Assembly (NCBI RefSeq): GCF_023091745.1
Contig: NC_068910.1
Coordinates: forward strand, 176,197,170-176,261,169
Source of the DNA: Budorcas taxicolor
Taxonomy: Eukaryota > Chordata > Mammalia > Artiodactyla > Bovidae
DNA: 64,000 nt
Direction: 5' to 3'
The notes under the pieces are model-generated. The model was not told where the DNA came from and did no database searches. It saw only the letters and a program-made list of their open reading frames with translations. Below are positions 12,425 to 24,284 of the stretch, piece after piece (the stretch's first letter is position 1; each line of letters begins with the position of its first letter). A program made the position numbers and the translations under genes.

Positions 12425-12668
12425 TACTTATTGACTCCATTTACAAAGTCACCGAGGGTCGGCAGTCTGAGATATTCCACAGACAGGCTGAGGGGAACTT
12501 TGATCCCAGCTGCTGCTTCACCATCTACCATGGCAACCACATGGAGTCCCTGGACCTCATCACCTCCAACCCCGAGGAGGCCCGCACCTGGATCACAGGC
12601 CTCAAGTACCTCATGGCTGGCATCAGTGATGAAGATTCTCTTGCCAAAAGGCAGAGGACCCACGACCA
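12425..12668 (+). CDS. PLCH1: PLCH1 coding exon: rest of PH domain, ends at U12-type donor
   Basis: Encodes w50-w130 and two bases of Gln131. It begins LIDSIYKVTEGRQSEIF and continues through CCFTIYHGNHMESLDL to EEARTWITGLKYLMAGI, the C-terminal helix of the PH fold with its invariant tryptophan (ARTW). It ends in a charged linker (DEDSLAKRQRTHDQ) to the EF hands. The acceptor is CTCACAG at 12424. The exon end was set by frame: after CAC GAC CA the sequence reads ATATCCTCCC, the U12-type donor pattern, and reading on meets TAG at 12679-12681 before any GT. A GT-type donor therefore cannot be used without truncating the protein. Confidence 0.93.
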
Positions 12669-12676
12669 ATATCCTC
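12669..12676 (+). other. U12-type (minor spliceosome) 5' splice site
   Basis: The exon ends CA and the intron opens ATATCCTC, one base from the classical minor-intron donor ATATCCTT. No GT lies within frame before the TAG at 12679. This class is recognised by U11/U6atac rather than U1/U6. The class assignment rests on motif match plus reading frame. Confidence 0.85.
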
Positions 12677-13074
12677 CCTAGAACTTTAATTCTGCACTCT
12701 GTATGTGTCTGTGTGTCTGTATGTGGATTAGACTATACTTTTCCCCATAATTTTGAGGCTTAAACCCCCTTTCCTTGCTGTCTTTCTTCTTTACCCTTAG
12801 TACCTTTCTGCCCCCTCCTCACCCCCACTCCAAGTAAACGAATGTGTAGAACATTTAGAAATTTAAGCTTACGTGAACTCAGGAGCAAACTTCTTTGGAG
12901 GAGACTAGATTTAGCTTCATAATCTGCTAGGTCTCCAAATGCAGCGTAAAGTTTCCTAAGAGAGATGAAGCAAAATGTTTATTTGAGTTAGAGGAAATCC
13001 CACTTTGTCATAGAGTCAGTCTAGTTTAACAAACACCTTTTTTTTCTTTTTCAAATTCATGAATTTCATCACAA

Positions 13075-13290
13075 ACTTCCTAAGCAGTGCAATGGTAAAA
13101 AATCCGCCTGCCAAGGCAGGAGACACAAGAGACGCAGGTTTGATCCCTGGGTCAGGTAGATCCCTTGGAGAAGGAAATGGCCACCCACTCCAGTATTCTT
13201 GCCTGGAAAATTCCATGGATAGAGAAGCCTGGTGACTACAGTGCATGAGGTCATAAAGAGTCGGTCACGACTGAGCAACCGAGCACATAC
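13075..13290 (+). mobile_element. Bov-tA SINE
   Basis: A diverged tRNA-like head (GGTAAAAAATCCGCCTGCC), then CCACTCCAGTATTCTTGCC and the tail GAGTCGGTCACGACTGAGCA. Confidence 0.88.
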
Positions 13291-13440
13291 ATCTTACAAA
13301 ACACTTTTTCGAGTTCCAGTTATATACCAGCTGTTAAGTTCTTTCCTCCTTTTTCTCTCTTCTTAATTTAGAGTTTGGAATCTGAACTGATTGATCCTTA
13401 AGGGGAAGTTATTTTTTACTTATATTTACCCTGTCTAAGG

Positions 13441-13702
13441 AATGATGCTAAAGCTGAAACTCCAGTACTTTGGCCACCTCATGCGAAGAGTTGACTCACT
13501 GGAAAAGACTCTGATGCTGGGAGGGATTGAGGGCAGGAGGAGAAGGGGACGACAGAGGATAAGATGGCTGGATGGTATCACCGACTCAATGGACATGAGT
13601 TGAGTAAACTCCAGGAGTTGGTGATGGACAGGGAGCCCTGGCGTGCTGCGATTCATGGGGTTGCAAAGAGTCGGACACGGCTGAGCGACTGAACTGAACC
13701 GA
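13441..13702 (+). mobile_element. BovB 3'-end fragment
   Basis: Sense-strand BovB 3' terminus: GAAACTCCAGTACTTTGGCC, GACTCTGATGCTGGGAGGGA, GTGATGGACAGGGAGCCCTG, ending in CTGAACTGAACCGAAC-type tail repeats. 5' truncated, as usual for LINE insertions. Confidence 0.88.
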
Positions 13703-14888
13703 ACCCTGTCTAAATTGTTCAAGAAACTGGAGTTTCTTGATTAAAATTCTGATTCTCATTCTTGATTAAACCCAATCTTTGGTCCTGCAGCACTGACAGG
13801 ATAAATGATTAATGTGCTAAGTCTGCCGGCACCTCTTCTGCTGGGATCCCCTGGACACGTGACATGCATGGCCTTTCTGGCCTCAGTTTCCTTATCTGTA
13901 AAGTGAGGGTGTTAGACTCATTGACTGCTTTGGCTCCCTTCTTCACATTTTGAATGGTCTTAAAATACATGTTTCTCCCTCCCTCTGTAGGAATTAGTAC
14001 TACTTTCCTGCTGTCATTGGAATGTCCACCCTAATTTTTTTCCAGAGTAGTGGTAGATTTGTGCTGCTAGAGCTATAATCTTTACCCAGGGCACTGTTGA
14101 AGCAGGGTGGAAATAGTCAACCCATGAAAGGATGTTGACAGTGCAAAGATCTAAGCTGATGAGCCATGATGTTTTCATCAATATTCACAGCATGCAGGTA
14201 AATCCAACTGGGATTCATAAGTGAACAAAACATATAACAATGAACTTTGTATGCTTTTTTTTGTTAGTTTGGTTCTTAACTCCTTTACATTTGACAAAAA
14301 AACAAATAATGAGTGCTTTCTTGTGCAAGCCACAGAACCATACTAACAGTGCCTCAGACAATAAAGAATATTCATTTTCTCATGAACAAGAGACCTGAGG
14401 TAGAGTTAATTCAGTGGCTCAGTAATGTCATTAGAAGAGATCTAGGTTCTGCCATTCTGAGCATTTTGGCTTGGTCCATTAACTGGCTACCCGTTGGTCA
14501 AAGAGGACTGCAACAGCTCCATGCAGAGAAACCTTACCCAGAGGGAGCAACGTTTCTTCTCATAAACCTGCCCCTCCTTTTTTTTTAGAAGTAAAGAAAA
14601 ACTTCCCGGGAGTTTCACAGACTACCTCTCATCATTGGCCAGAAATGCTATTGTGGGCCCATTTCTAAACCAACTCTGACAAGAGAAATTAACATAATTG
14701 GACTTTGATCTCAGGACCCTTTTTGTATTTTTAGAACCTGAAGACTCCAAAGAGTTTTTATGTGGGCTCCATTTACTGATATTTCTCATATTAGAAATTA
14801 AATCTGAGAATTAAAAGAGCTCATTAAAAATTACAATAAACTATTACATATAAACATTTTTATGGAAAGTAACTTTTTCAAAGCAAAA

Positions 14889-15100
14889 GTGAAAGTGAAA
14901 TCACTTAGTCATGTCCAACTCTTTGCTATCCCATGGACTGTAGCCTATCAGGCTTCTCCATCCATGGGATTTTCCAGGCAAGAGTGCTGGAGTGGATTGC
15001 CATTTCCTTCTCCAGGGGATCTTCCCAACCCAGGAATCGAACCCTGGTCTCCTGCATTGCAGGCACACGCTTTGCCGTCTGAGCCACCAGGGAAGCCCAG
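14889..15100 (-). mobile_element. Bov-tA SINE
   Basis: Complete antisense copy from TGAAAGTGAAATCACTTAGTC to GAGCCACCAGGGAAGCCC. A 12-bp target duplication TTCAAAGCAAAA flanks it at 14877-14888 and 15101-15112. Confidence 0.93.
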
Positions 15101-15129
15101 TTCAAAGCAAAACAAATCAGTGAAAAAGG

Positions 15130-17480
15130 AGGTATTGCTTTACTCTTCTGGAAGTCTTTAAGGTTTTCTACATGTAAGATTGTATCATCTGTAAACACAT
15201 AATTTTACTTCTTCCCTTCTGATTTGGATGCCTTTTATTTCTTTTTCTTTCCTAGTTGCTTTGGCTAGAACTTCCAGTACTTTGTTGAGCACAAGTGGTG
15301 AAGGCAGGCATTCTTGTCTTATTCCTAATCTCACAGGAAAAGCTTTCAGTCTCTAACTATTGTCTGTAATATTTGCTGTGTTTTTTTCACATGTAACTTT
15401 TATTATGTTTGGGTAGTTTTCTTCTATTCCTATTTTATTGAGTGTTTTTATCATGAAAGGGTGTTGAATTTTGTCAAATGCTTTTTCTGCATCAGCTGAG
15501 ATGATTGTGGTTTTTCTCTTCATTAAGTTGATGCAGTGTATTACATTGATCAGTTCTCGTGTGTTGAATAATCCTTGTATTCAGGAATAAATCCCACTTG
15601 GTCATGGTGTATAGTCCTATTAATATGCTGCTGAATTGTATTTGCTAGTATAGCTGACCCTTGCACAGTGTAGGAGTTGGGGTGCAGACCTCTTGAGCAG
15701 CTGAAAATCTGAGTATAACTTTATAATTGACCCTCTGTACTGAGGTTCTGTATGCGTGGATTCAACCAGTTGCAGTGCATGTAGTACTGTAGTACTTATT
15801 TATCGGAAAAAAAATCCACATATAAGTGAACCCACATAGTTCACACCCATGGTGTTCAAGGGTCAACTGTATTTTGTTGAGGGTTTTTCCACCAGTGTAA
15901 ATAAGAGATAATGGTCTATAGTTTTCTTGTAGTGTGTTTCTTTGCCTTTGGTATCAGGGTAATGCTGTCCTCATAGAATGAGGTAGAAAGTGTTTCCTCC
16001 AATTTAATTTTTTGGGAAAAATTTGACCTTTTGGTGTTTGTTGTTCTTTAAATATGTGGTAGAATTAACCAGAGAAACCATCGAGTCTAGAGACTTTCTT
16101 TGTTGAGAGATTTTTGACTACTGATTCCATCTCCTTACTAGTTACAGACTTATTCAGATTTTTCTATTTCTTTGTGATTTAGTCTTGGTAGTTTTAATAT
16201 TTCTAGGAATTTGTCTATTTCATCTAGGTTATCCAGTTTTTTGGTGTACAATTGTTTATAGTGGTATCTTATAGTCCGTTATGTTTCTGTAGAATTAGTA
16301 GTAATGTCCCCACTTTCATTTCTGATTTTAGTACTCTGAGTCTTATTTTTTTCTCTATAACTAAAGGTTTGTTAACTTTTATTAATATTTTTGACACTGA
16401 GTCTTTTTTTTCTCTCTGTCTGTCTAAGTAAAGGTTTGTTGATTTTTATTAATGTTTTTGAAAAAATACTTTTGATTTCACTGATTTTTTATCTCAGTTG
16501 TTTTTTCACTTCATATCTGTTCTTGTCTTTCTTATTTTATTCTTTCTGCTATCATTTTAAATCTGTTGAGACTTCATTGGTGGCCTAAAATGTAATCTAT
16601 CCTGAAAATGTCCCATATGCCCTTGAGAAGAATGCATATGCTGTTACTGTTGGGTAGAGTGTCTATACATGTCTGTTAGATCTAGTTGATGTATTGTGTT
16701 GTTTAAATTCATTTCCTTAGTTCTGTCTGGTTGTTCTATCCATTATTGTAAGTGCAGTCTCCAAGTATTATTGTAAAACTTTCTCTCTTCAATTTTCTCA
16801 GTTTTTGCTTTATGTATTTTGATGGTCTGTCATCAGATACATGCATGTTTACAATTGTTATATCTTCTTGTTGTATTGAGACTTCTATTAATACATAACG
16901 ACAGTCTCTTACAGCCTGTTTTGATTTAAAGTCCATTGTTTGATGTTAGTATAGCCACCCCTGCTCTCTTTTGGTTATGATTTGCATTGAGTATCTTTTC
17001 TCATCCTTTCATTTTCAACCTGATTGTGTCTTTGGAACGCAAGTGAGTTTCCGTATAGTTCAGTCAGGAATTTTAATCTATCCTGTCCATCTGTCTTTTG
17101 GGGAGTTTAAATGATTTACATGGAAATAATTATTGATAAGGATTAATATGTTATTGTGCTATTTGTTTTCTTTATGCCTTATATCTTGTTTTGGTCTCTT
17201 ATTTCTTGACTAATAAGAGACCATCCTCTTTTTATGTGGGTTTTTTTTTTTTGGTTGCAAAATAAATTCCTTAATTTCTTATTTTTCTTTTTATGTAAAT
17301 TTCTTCTTATGTAAATTCTATAGCTGTCTTCTTTGTGGTTATCTTGAGGATTACATTTAATATTCTAAAGTTATAATACTCTAGTTTAAATTTATACTAC
17401 TTTAGATGAGTAGGTTTTTGAACCTGATTTGTTTGTTTATGTTTACTAGCAGTAGAAAGTTTTCATATTTGAGTTCATTG
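15130..17480 (-). mobile_element. Old L1 LINE, ORF2 region, antisense
   Basis: About 2.3 kb of decayed L1 ORF2 on the minus strand. Recognisable are CTTCCAGTACTTTGTTGAGC, GCATCAGCTGAGATGATTGT, CCCTTGAGAAGAATGCATAT and TAGCCACCCCTGCTCTCTTT. Stops and indels throughout, interrupted by a DNA transposon at about 15655-15872. About 16335-16470 contains a tandem duplication of about 70 bp. Confidence 0.87.
15655..15872. mobile_element. Nested Tigger/mariner-type DNA transposon
   Basis: About 215 bp with inverted ends TGACCCTTG (15656) and CAAGGGTCA (15857), interrupting the L1 between TTTGCTAGTATA and TATTTTGTTGAGG. Resembles the widespread mammalian non-autonomous family whose sequence mentions 'ccacatataagtgaaccc'. 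The exact subfamily is not assigned. Confidence 0.7.
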
Positions 17481-17984
17481 ACAGCTGAAGAATTGCATAT
17501 TTTGAAAATATGCTATCTGGAAAGTGAGTGTGCCCTAGAATCACACAGAGGAATCATTTTATTAGAAATATAGAATAGTTGCTGTTTATATCAGTGAGGA
17601 AAGAAAAAGAAACAGGAAATTAATGAATAATGAAGAGGAAGCTGGTGTCAAAAATAGGGAAATTTGTGTTGAGTCAGGGAACCATTCTCATAGAGATTTG
17701 TCAGAATTTGATAGGGGTTTAGATAATGTCTTACTATCAGAATGACATCCCTGATTAGATGTACATTTAATTACATTACCTGGGGAGGACAGAGCTGATA
17801 TGTTCATTATTATTACATTTCAATTAGACCTAAAAATTTCAACTGTGAATGAATAATGAGAATAATGAGTCTTAAATGATTGCATGAATAAAATCCATTC
17901 AGTGTAAAGTGAAATTCAGGTGATTTCTGCAGTATGGCCATGTTGAATGGAGGTAGATGTGGTACCTGTGTCTATCAGAAGCAA

Positions 17985-18240
17985 CACAGTGTTGTGATTA
18001 ATGACTGAGACTGGTGCTGCCCTGTCTGGGCTCCAGCTCCAAAGCTGCCGTATACTGTGTAACTAGGGGAGTTACTTAAACTCTTTTGCTTCAGAGTCTT
18101 GAACACGCTGATGATGATAATGATGGGGCCTACCCTGTCTCACTGTGTGACCATCAAATGAGTTGGTTATACACAAAGTGTGTTGAATGCTCTCTGGCTC
18201 ATAGTAAGCATTTTATAAATAGTAGCTGCTGTTATTGCTA
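17985..18240 (+). mobile_element. MIR SINE
   Basis: Nearly full length in sense: an ACAGTGTTGTGATTAATGAC head, the conserved core GTGTAACTAGGGGAGTTACT, CATCAAATGAGTTGGTTA and the 3' tail CTCATAGTAAGCATTTTATA. Confidence 0.85.
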
Positions 18241-18599
18241 GAGAGGAATAAGGATTGGCAGACTTTTTGCTTTTTCTGTTCAGATAGATTGACATCTAAA
18301 AACGCAGTGTCCACAGCATACAAAGATGATGATGCTTAGGTACTAAGCCTCACCATATTCCTCCATCAGATCATTCTTCTCTGTGATTCCTCCACCTTAC
18401 CTCTTGACGCCACTAGGGAAGTTATTACCTCTAGAAGACTCCAGGCAGTCCTTTATGGATGTTGTCAATTGAAGCCTTACATCTTCCCTATAAATTTGAG
18501 GTTTTGCTTGTTGGGCAAATATGGCCCTCCCTTCCTGTTACATGGCCTCCTGAGCTAAGAATGGGTTTTCTATGGCTGAAAAAAATCAAAAGAAGAATA

Positions 18600-18800
18600 A
18601 AATTTTTTGACACATGAAGTTTTATGAAATTCAGACTTCAGCATCCTTAAATTTTATTGAAACACAACCATGCCAATTCATTTATGTATTGCCTGTGGTA
18701 GCACAGTTGGGTATTTGCAGCTGAGACCAAATAGCCTGCAAAACCTAAAATATATACTATGAGGCCCTCTTCAGGGGCCTGTTTACCTACCCCTGAACTA
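18600..18800 (-). mobile_element. hAT-like DNA transposon relic
   Basis: ATTTTATTGAAACACAACCA, GAGACCAAATAGCCTGCAAA and TTTACCTACCCCTGAAC match the general pattern of a widespread mammalian Charlie-like element. Related bits (ATTGGCAGACTTTTTGC at 18255) suggest it may begin earlier. Confidence 0.55.
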
Positions 18801-19086
18801 AATAGTACTGTTCAATGCTTTACATTCTCCTTAAGTTTTTTGATTAAAAAATACTAGGCCAGAACTTTTCATTCAGTTTTTACTCTCCTAGTTTTTCTTT
18901 GTGAAATTGCTATTTCTTTTCTTAAATTTATCGTGTATTGACTATGAGTCATTAATTCAGGGCTTTCTTGGGTGCTCATGTGTTAATTATGAAGAACAAC
19001 TTTGGGGTATCAGAATACTTTTACAAGCAGTTATATCTTATCTTATACCATGTGTACTGTTACTGAGAGAATGGTGTTTCTTTCAT

Positions 19087-19240
19087 AGAATCTTAGAGTT
19101 GGAAGGGGCTTCAAGGTCATCTAGTTGTGCTCGCTGACATTATAGATGAAGAAATGGAAACCCCAAGAGGTAATATAAGTCATAGGGCCCACTGTCATAG
19201 GGCCAGTTCAGAATGAAGTCAGAACTAGTGTATATTACTT
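19087..19240 (+). mobile_element. Ancient interspersed repeat relic
   Basis: AGAATCTTAGAGTTGGAAGG followed by GATGAAGAAATGGAAACCCC is a pattern common across mammalian genomes. A sister copy starts at 62783 (TCTTAGAGTTGGAAGGAATC). The family name is not assigned. Confidence 0.5.
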
Positions 19241-20109
19241 GTCTGAGTCTACTTCTGTTTCTGTCTTAGCAGCCCTAGATCCTTAAACCAACAGTCCAGG
19301 CCAGCTCGTGTGTTGACACTGAAGGCCTTGCAGACACAGGCTCATCCAAAAGGGTTTGTTTCTGCAGAATATTCATGCTTAGGGTTTGTTTGTCCTTGCT
19401 TCTTCCCTGGAGAAGTCTTTAAGGTGCTTTGGTAAAGAAGTTTAGCATCAAAGGGTGAAAATACTGCTGTCCTTGGGCTCATTTAATAATTTATTTGAAT
19501 TCTGACCAAATATTTTGTGGGGCACAGAGCAGTGTTCATGGTCAAAAGAAATAAAGCTCATGCAATGGGCACTGTAGGCCCAGAAAACAGACACAACAAG
19601 ATTCAGGTTCTGACTAGTAATTAAGTCCAAATGTTTTACTCTTGATTTTTCAGTTATTTTTCCCCCTGGGTCCTGTGTCACCCTTTAACTTCCAGGTATC
19701 ATATATAATGAGGTCCTACCTGAACTCTGTGAGGAACAATTGAATTTGAAAGAACTGGCCTGGTTATTCTCAAATGTTATAAAGGGAACAAGATGTGAAA
19801 CAGATATTTACAGTGGAAAATCACTTCTGATTAACTTTAGGAGAAATAAGACTATCTTATTTTCTTTCTAAGGTATAATCTCCTGTAATCATAATTTGAA
19901 TAACCTAAAAATATAAATGTTCTGAGTTACTACTAAGAGGTCAGTTAATATTTTGACTTAAATGAAAATCTTTCTGTCTGAGGTCACCTGCTTGATGAAT
20001 ATTTTTCATTCACTTTCCTTTGACCTAATCCCAACTACGTTCTTTTCCTCTTCATTATCCTTTGAATTTTGAAGGTGAGTTTGGTTTTCTTTTCTTTCTT
20101 CTTTTTTTA

Positions 20110-20775
20110 AAAGATTTTTTGATGTGGATCTTTTTTTAAAAATTTTGTTGTTGTTGTTCAATAGCTAATTCATGTCTGACTATTTGCAGCTATTTGCAAC
20201 CATAAACTGCAGCATACCAGGCTTCCCTGTCCTTCACTGTCTCCCTGAGTTTGCTCAAACTCATGTCCATTGAGTCAGTGATGCCATCCAACCATTTCAT
20301 CCTTTGTCACCCCTTTCTCCTTTTGCTGTCAGTCTTTCCCAGTGTCAGGATCTTTTCCAATGAGTCAGTTCTTCACATCCGGTGGCCAAAGTGTGGGAGC
20401 TTCAGCATCAGTCTTTCCAATGAATATTCAGGACTGATTTCCTTTAGGATGGGCTGGTTGGATCTACTTGCAGTCCAAGAGACTTCAAGAGTCTTCTCCA
20501 ACACCGCAGTTGAAAAGCATCCATTCTTTGGCTCTCAGCTTTCTTTATAGTCCAACTCTCACATCCATACATGACTACTGGAAAAACTGTAGTGGACCAT
20601 TTTTAAAGTCTTTATTAAAATTGTTACAATATTTCTTCTGAAATTTCTTCTGCTTATGTTCTGTTTTTTTTTTGGCCACAAAGCATGTGGGGTCCTAGCT
20701 CCCTGACGAGGCATCAAACCTTCGCCCCCTGCATTGGAAGGTAAAGTCTTAACCACTGGACTGCTAGGGAAGTCC
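20110..20775 (-). mobile_element. CHR-type SINE interrupted by BovB fragment
   Basis: The antisense CHR SINE is recognisable at 20593-20775 (GACCATTTTTAAAGTC, then CTTAACCACTGGACTGCTAG and GGAAGTCC). A partly matching start (GATGTGGATCTTTTTTTAAA) appears at 20120, before the BovB piece at 20143-20592. This suggests insertion of BovB into the SINE with duplication of a few bases. Confidence 0.7.
20143..20592 (-). mobile_element. BovB 3'-end fragment
   Basis: Antisense BovB 3' terminus: CTCAAACTCATGTCCATTGA, GATGCCATCCAACCATTTCA, ATATTCAGGACTGATTTCC, TCCATACATGACTACTGG. About 450 bp, 5' truncated. Confidence 0.87.
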
Positions 20776-21808
20776 TTGGTTTTTCAAATATACATAACAG
20801 TCCTATCTTCTGTAATCTAACCCCTAACAACTGTGAATCATACATTAAAAAAAGTTCTCTGCTAAAATGTAACTGGGAATTTAAAACTCACCCATTTGTT
20901 ACTATTTTATTATACTTCCTCACTATGTAAAAAAATCCAATACTCATTTTTCTGGGGGCCTTTTAAAATCTCAGTTAACATGATATAAACCCTTTGCATC
21001 TAAACTCATATTCTCAGGCACCTAGTATCTTAACTGAACTTTAAAGCAACCTCTAGCATATCAGGTTATAGTTTCTTTTCCTGCCCTTGATTTAGAAGTT
21101 GGGTCTATTAGTTAAGAACCGTCAAAGCTAGTAATAGGAAGAAGAACAGTGTAGAGACAGCATTCTATGTAGGAGAAAATAGAGACAGACTAAATTACAG
21201 GAGACATGGGGTTGAGACCTGGTTCTTTTTACTAATTCTTACCAGATTTCTCCCTCTCTTCTAGTTTTATATCCTCATTTGAACAATAAGAAGATTAAAC
21301 AAAATGGTCTCAATATCTAAATGTAAGAGTGGAACTGAGAAAAGGGAATTGAAAAGATTGTGTAGTGTGAGGTATCAATTCAGTTCAATTGCTCAGTTGT
21401 GACCTACTCTGAGACCCCATGAACCGCACCATGCCTCCCTGTTCATCACCAACTCCCTGAGTTTACCCAAACTCATGTCCATTGAGTCCATAATGGCATT
21501 CAACCATCTCGTCCTCTGTCGTCCCCTTCTCCTTCTGCCTTCAATCTTTGCCAGCATCAGGGTCTTTTCAAATCAGTCAATTCTTTGCATCAGGTGGCCA
21601 AAGTATTGGAGTTTCAGTTTCGGCATCAGTCCTTCTAATGAATATTCAGGACTGATTTCCTTTAGGATGGACTGGTTGTATCTCCTTGCAGTCCCAGGGA
21701 CTCTCACGAGTCTTCTCCAACACCACAGTTCAAAAGAATCAATTCTTTGGCACTCAGTTTTCTTTATAGTCCAACTCTCACATCGTACATGACCACTGGA
21801 AAAACCTG

Positions 21809-22003
21809 GCTCAGAGGTTAAAGTGTCTGCCTGCAATGCAGGAGACCTGGGTTCGATCCCTGGGTCGGGAAGATCCCCTGGAGAAGGAAATGGCAACCCA
21901 CTCCAGTATTCTTGCCTGGAGAATCCCATGGACAGAGGAGCCTGGTGGGCTACAGTCCACGGGGTCACAAAGAGTCGCACACGACTGAGCGACTTCACTT
22001 CAC
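21809..22003 (+). mobile_element. Bov-tA2 SINE nested in BovB
   Basis: Starts at TGGCTCAGAGGTTAAAGTGT (head slightly truncated), continues GGTTCGATCCCTGGGTCGGG and ends GACTGAGCGACTTCACTTCA. The BovB sequence on both sides (CTGGAAAAACC / TGACTAGGTGGACC) is contiguous in copy 1, proving insertion. Confidence 0.92.
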
Positions 22004-22828
22004 TGACTAGGTGGACCTTTGTTGACAAAGTAATGTCTCTGCTTTTTAATATGCTATCTAGGTTGGTCATGACTTTCCTTCCAAGGAGCATTCGTCTTTT
22101 AATTTCATGGCTGCAGTCACCATCTGCAGTGATTTTGGAGCCCTAAAAAATAAAAGCCTATCACCGTTTCCATTATTTCCCTATCTATTTGCCATGAAGT
22201 GATAAGACTAGATCCCATGATCTTTGAGTTTTAAGCCAAAATTTTCATTCTCCTCTTTCACTTTCATCAAGAGGCTCTTTAGTTCTTCACTTTCTGACAA
22301 AGGGTGGTGTCATCTGCATATATGAGGTTATTGATATCTCTCCCAGCAATCTTGATTCCAGCTTGTGCTTCATCCAGTCCAGCATTTCACATGATGTACT
22401 TTGCATATAAGTTAAATAAGCAGGGTGACAATATATAGCCTTGACATACTTCTTTCCCAATTTGGAACCAGTCTGTTGTTCCAGGTCCAGTTCTAACTGT
22501 TGCTTCCTGACCTGCATACAGATTTCTCAATAGGCAGGTCAGGTGGTCTGGTATTCCCATCCCTTGAAGAATTTTCCACAGTTTGTTGTGATCCACACAG
22601 TCAAAGGCTTTGGCATAGTCAATAAAGCAGAAGTAGATGTTTTTCTGGAACTCTCTTGCTTTTTCAATGATCCAGTGGATGTTGGCAATTTCATCTCTGG
22701 TTCCTCTGACTTTTCTAAATCCAGCTTGAGCATCTGGCAGTTAACAGTTCACATAATGTTTAAGCCTGGCTTGGAGAATTTTGAGCATTACTTTACTAGC
22801 ATGTGAGATGAGTTCAGCTGTGTGGTGT

Positions 22829-23521
22829 TTAAACATTCTTTGGCATTGCCTTTCTTTCAGTGAACATTGACCTTTTCCAGTCCTGTGGCCACTGCTGAGT
22901 TTTCCACATTTGCTGGCATATTGAGTACAGCACTTCCACAGCATCATCTTTTAGGATTTGAAATAGCTCAGCTGGAATTCTGTCACCTCCACTAGCTTTG
23001 TTCATAATGATGCTTCCTAAGGCCCACTTGACTTCACATTCCAGGATGTCTGGCTCTAGATGAGTGATCATACCATCATGGTTATCTGGGTCATGAAGAT
23101 CTTTTTTGTATAGTTCTTCAGTGTATTCTTGCCACCTCTTCTTAATATCTTCTGCTCCTGTTAGGTCCGTACCATTACTGTTTTTCATTGTGCCCATCTT
23201 TACATGAAGTGTTCCCTTGGTGTCTCTAATTTTCTTGAAGAGATCTCTAGTCTTTCCCATTCTGTTGTTTTCCTTTATTTCTTTGCATTGATCACTGAGG
23301 AAGGCTTTCTTGACTCTCCTTGCTATTCCTTGGAACTCTGCATTCAAATGGGTATATCTTTCCTTTTCTCCTTTGCATTTAGCTTCTCTTCTTTTGTCAG
23401 CTATCTGTAAAGCCTCCTCAGCCAACCATTTTGCCTTTTTGCATTTCTTTTTCTTGGAGATGGTCTTGATCACTGCTTTCTGTACGATGTCATGAACCTT
23501 TGTCCATAGGTCTTCAGGCAC
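22829..23521 (-). pseudogene. BovB reverse transcriptase domain fragment
   Basis: A 230-codon open frame, the longest in the window after the L1 ORF2 fragment. It contains KKKKCKKAKWLAEEALQIAD, RDLFKKIRDTKGTLHVKMG, TEELYKKDLHDPDNHDG and ALGSIIMNKASGGDRIPAE, the region joining endonuclease to RT and the first RT motifs. The frame is lost near the palm. It lies antisense to PLCH1, so it is not translated from the gene's transcript. Confidence 0.9.
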
Positions 23522-23987
23522 TGTCTATCAGATCTAATCCCTTGAATCTATTTGTCACTTGCACTGTATAATCGTAAGTCATTTGATTTAGGTCTAGTGG
23601 TTTTCCCTACTTTCTTCAATTTAAGTCTGAATTTGGCCATGAGGAGTTCATGATCTGAGCCACAGTCTGTTCCTGCTCTTGTTTTTGCTGACTGTATAAA
23701 GCTTCTCCATCTTTGGCTGCAAAGAATATAATCAATCTGATTTCGGTGTTGACCATCTGGTGATGTCCATGTGTAGGGTCTTCTCTTGTGTTGTTGGAAG
23801 AGGGTGTTTGCTATGACCAGTAAATTCTCTTGGCTAAACTGTGTTAGCTTTTTCCCTACTTCATTCTGTACTCTAAGGCCAAATTTGCTGTTACTCCAGG
23901 TGTTTCTTGACTTCCTCCTTTTGCATTCCAGTCCCCTATAACGAAAAGGACTTCTTTTTGGGGTGTTAGTTCTAGAAGGTCTTATAG

Positions 23988-24284
23988 TTATTCATAGAAC
24001 AGTTCAACTTCAGTTTCTTCAGCATTACTGGTTGGGGTGTAGACTTGGATTACTATGATATTGAATGGTTTGCCTTGGAAATGAACAGCGATCATTCTGT
24101 TGTTTTTGAGATTGCATCCGATTACTGCAATTTGGACTCTCTTGTTGACCATGATGGCTACTCCATTTCTTCTGAGGGATTCCTGCCCACAGTAGTAGAT
24201 ATAATGGTCATCTGAGTTAAATTCACCCATTCCCGTACATGTTAGTTCACTGATTCCTAGAATGTTGACAGTCATTCTCACCAT
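23988..24284 (-). pseudogene. BovB endonuclease domain fragment
   Basis: A 98-codon frame with ILGISELTCTGMGEF, YYCGQESLRRNGVAIMVNKR and IAVHFQGKPFNIIVIQVYTP, the N-terminal apurinic-type endonuclease of RTE elements. It is separated from the RT fragment by about 470 bp of broken frame. Confidence 0.87.

Noticed and set aside
12690..12720. Ordinary GT donors downstream of the PH exon (CTCTGTATGTG)
   Set aside because: Reached only after the in-frame TAG at 12679, so they would truncate the protein.
12350..12763. 137-codon + strand frame over a PLCH1 exon
   Set aside because: It reads the exon in the wrong frame; the true frame matches PLCH1 and joins its neighbours.
21573..22091. 172-codon minus-strand frame
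   Set aside because: A chance fusion across BovB and the nested Bov-tA2 SINE, not a gene.
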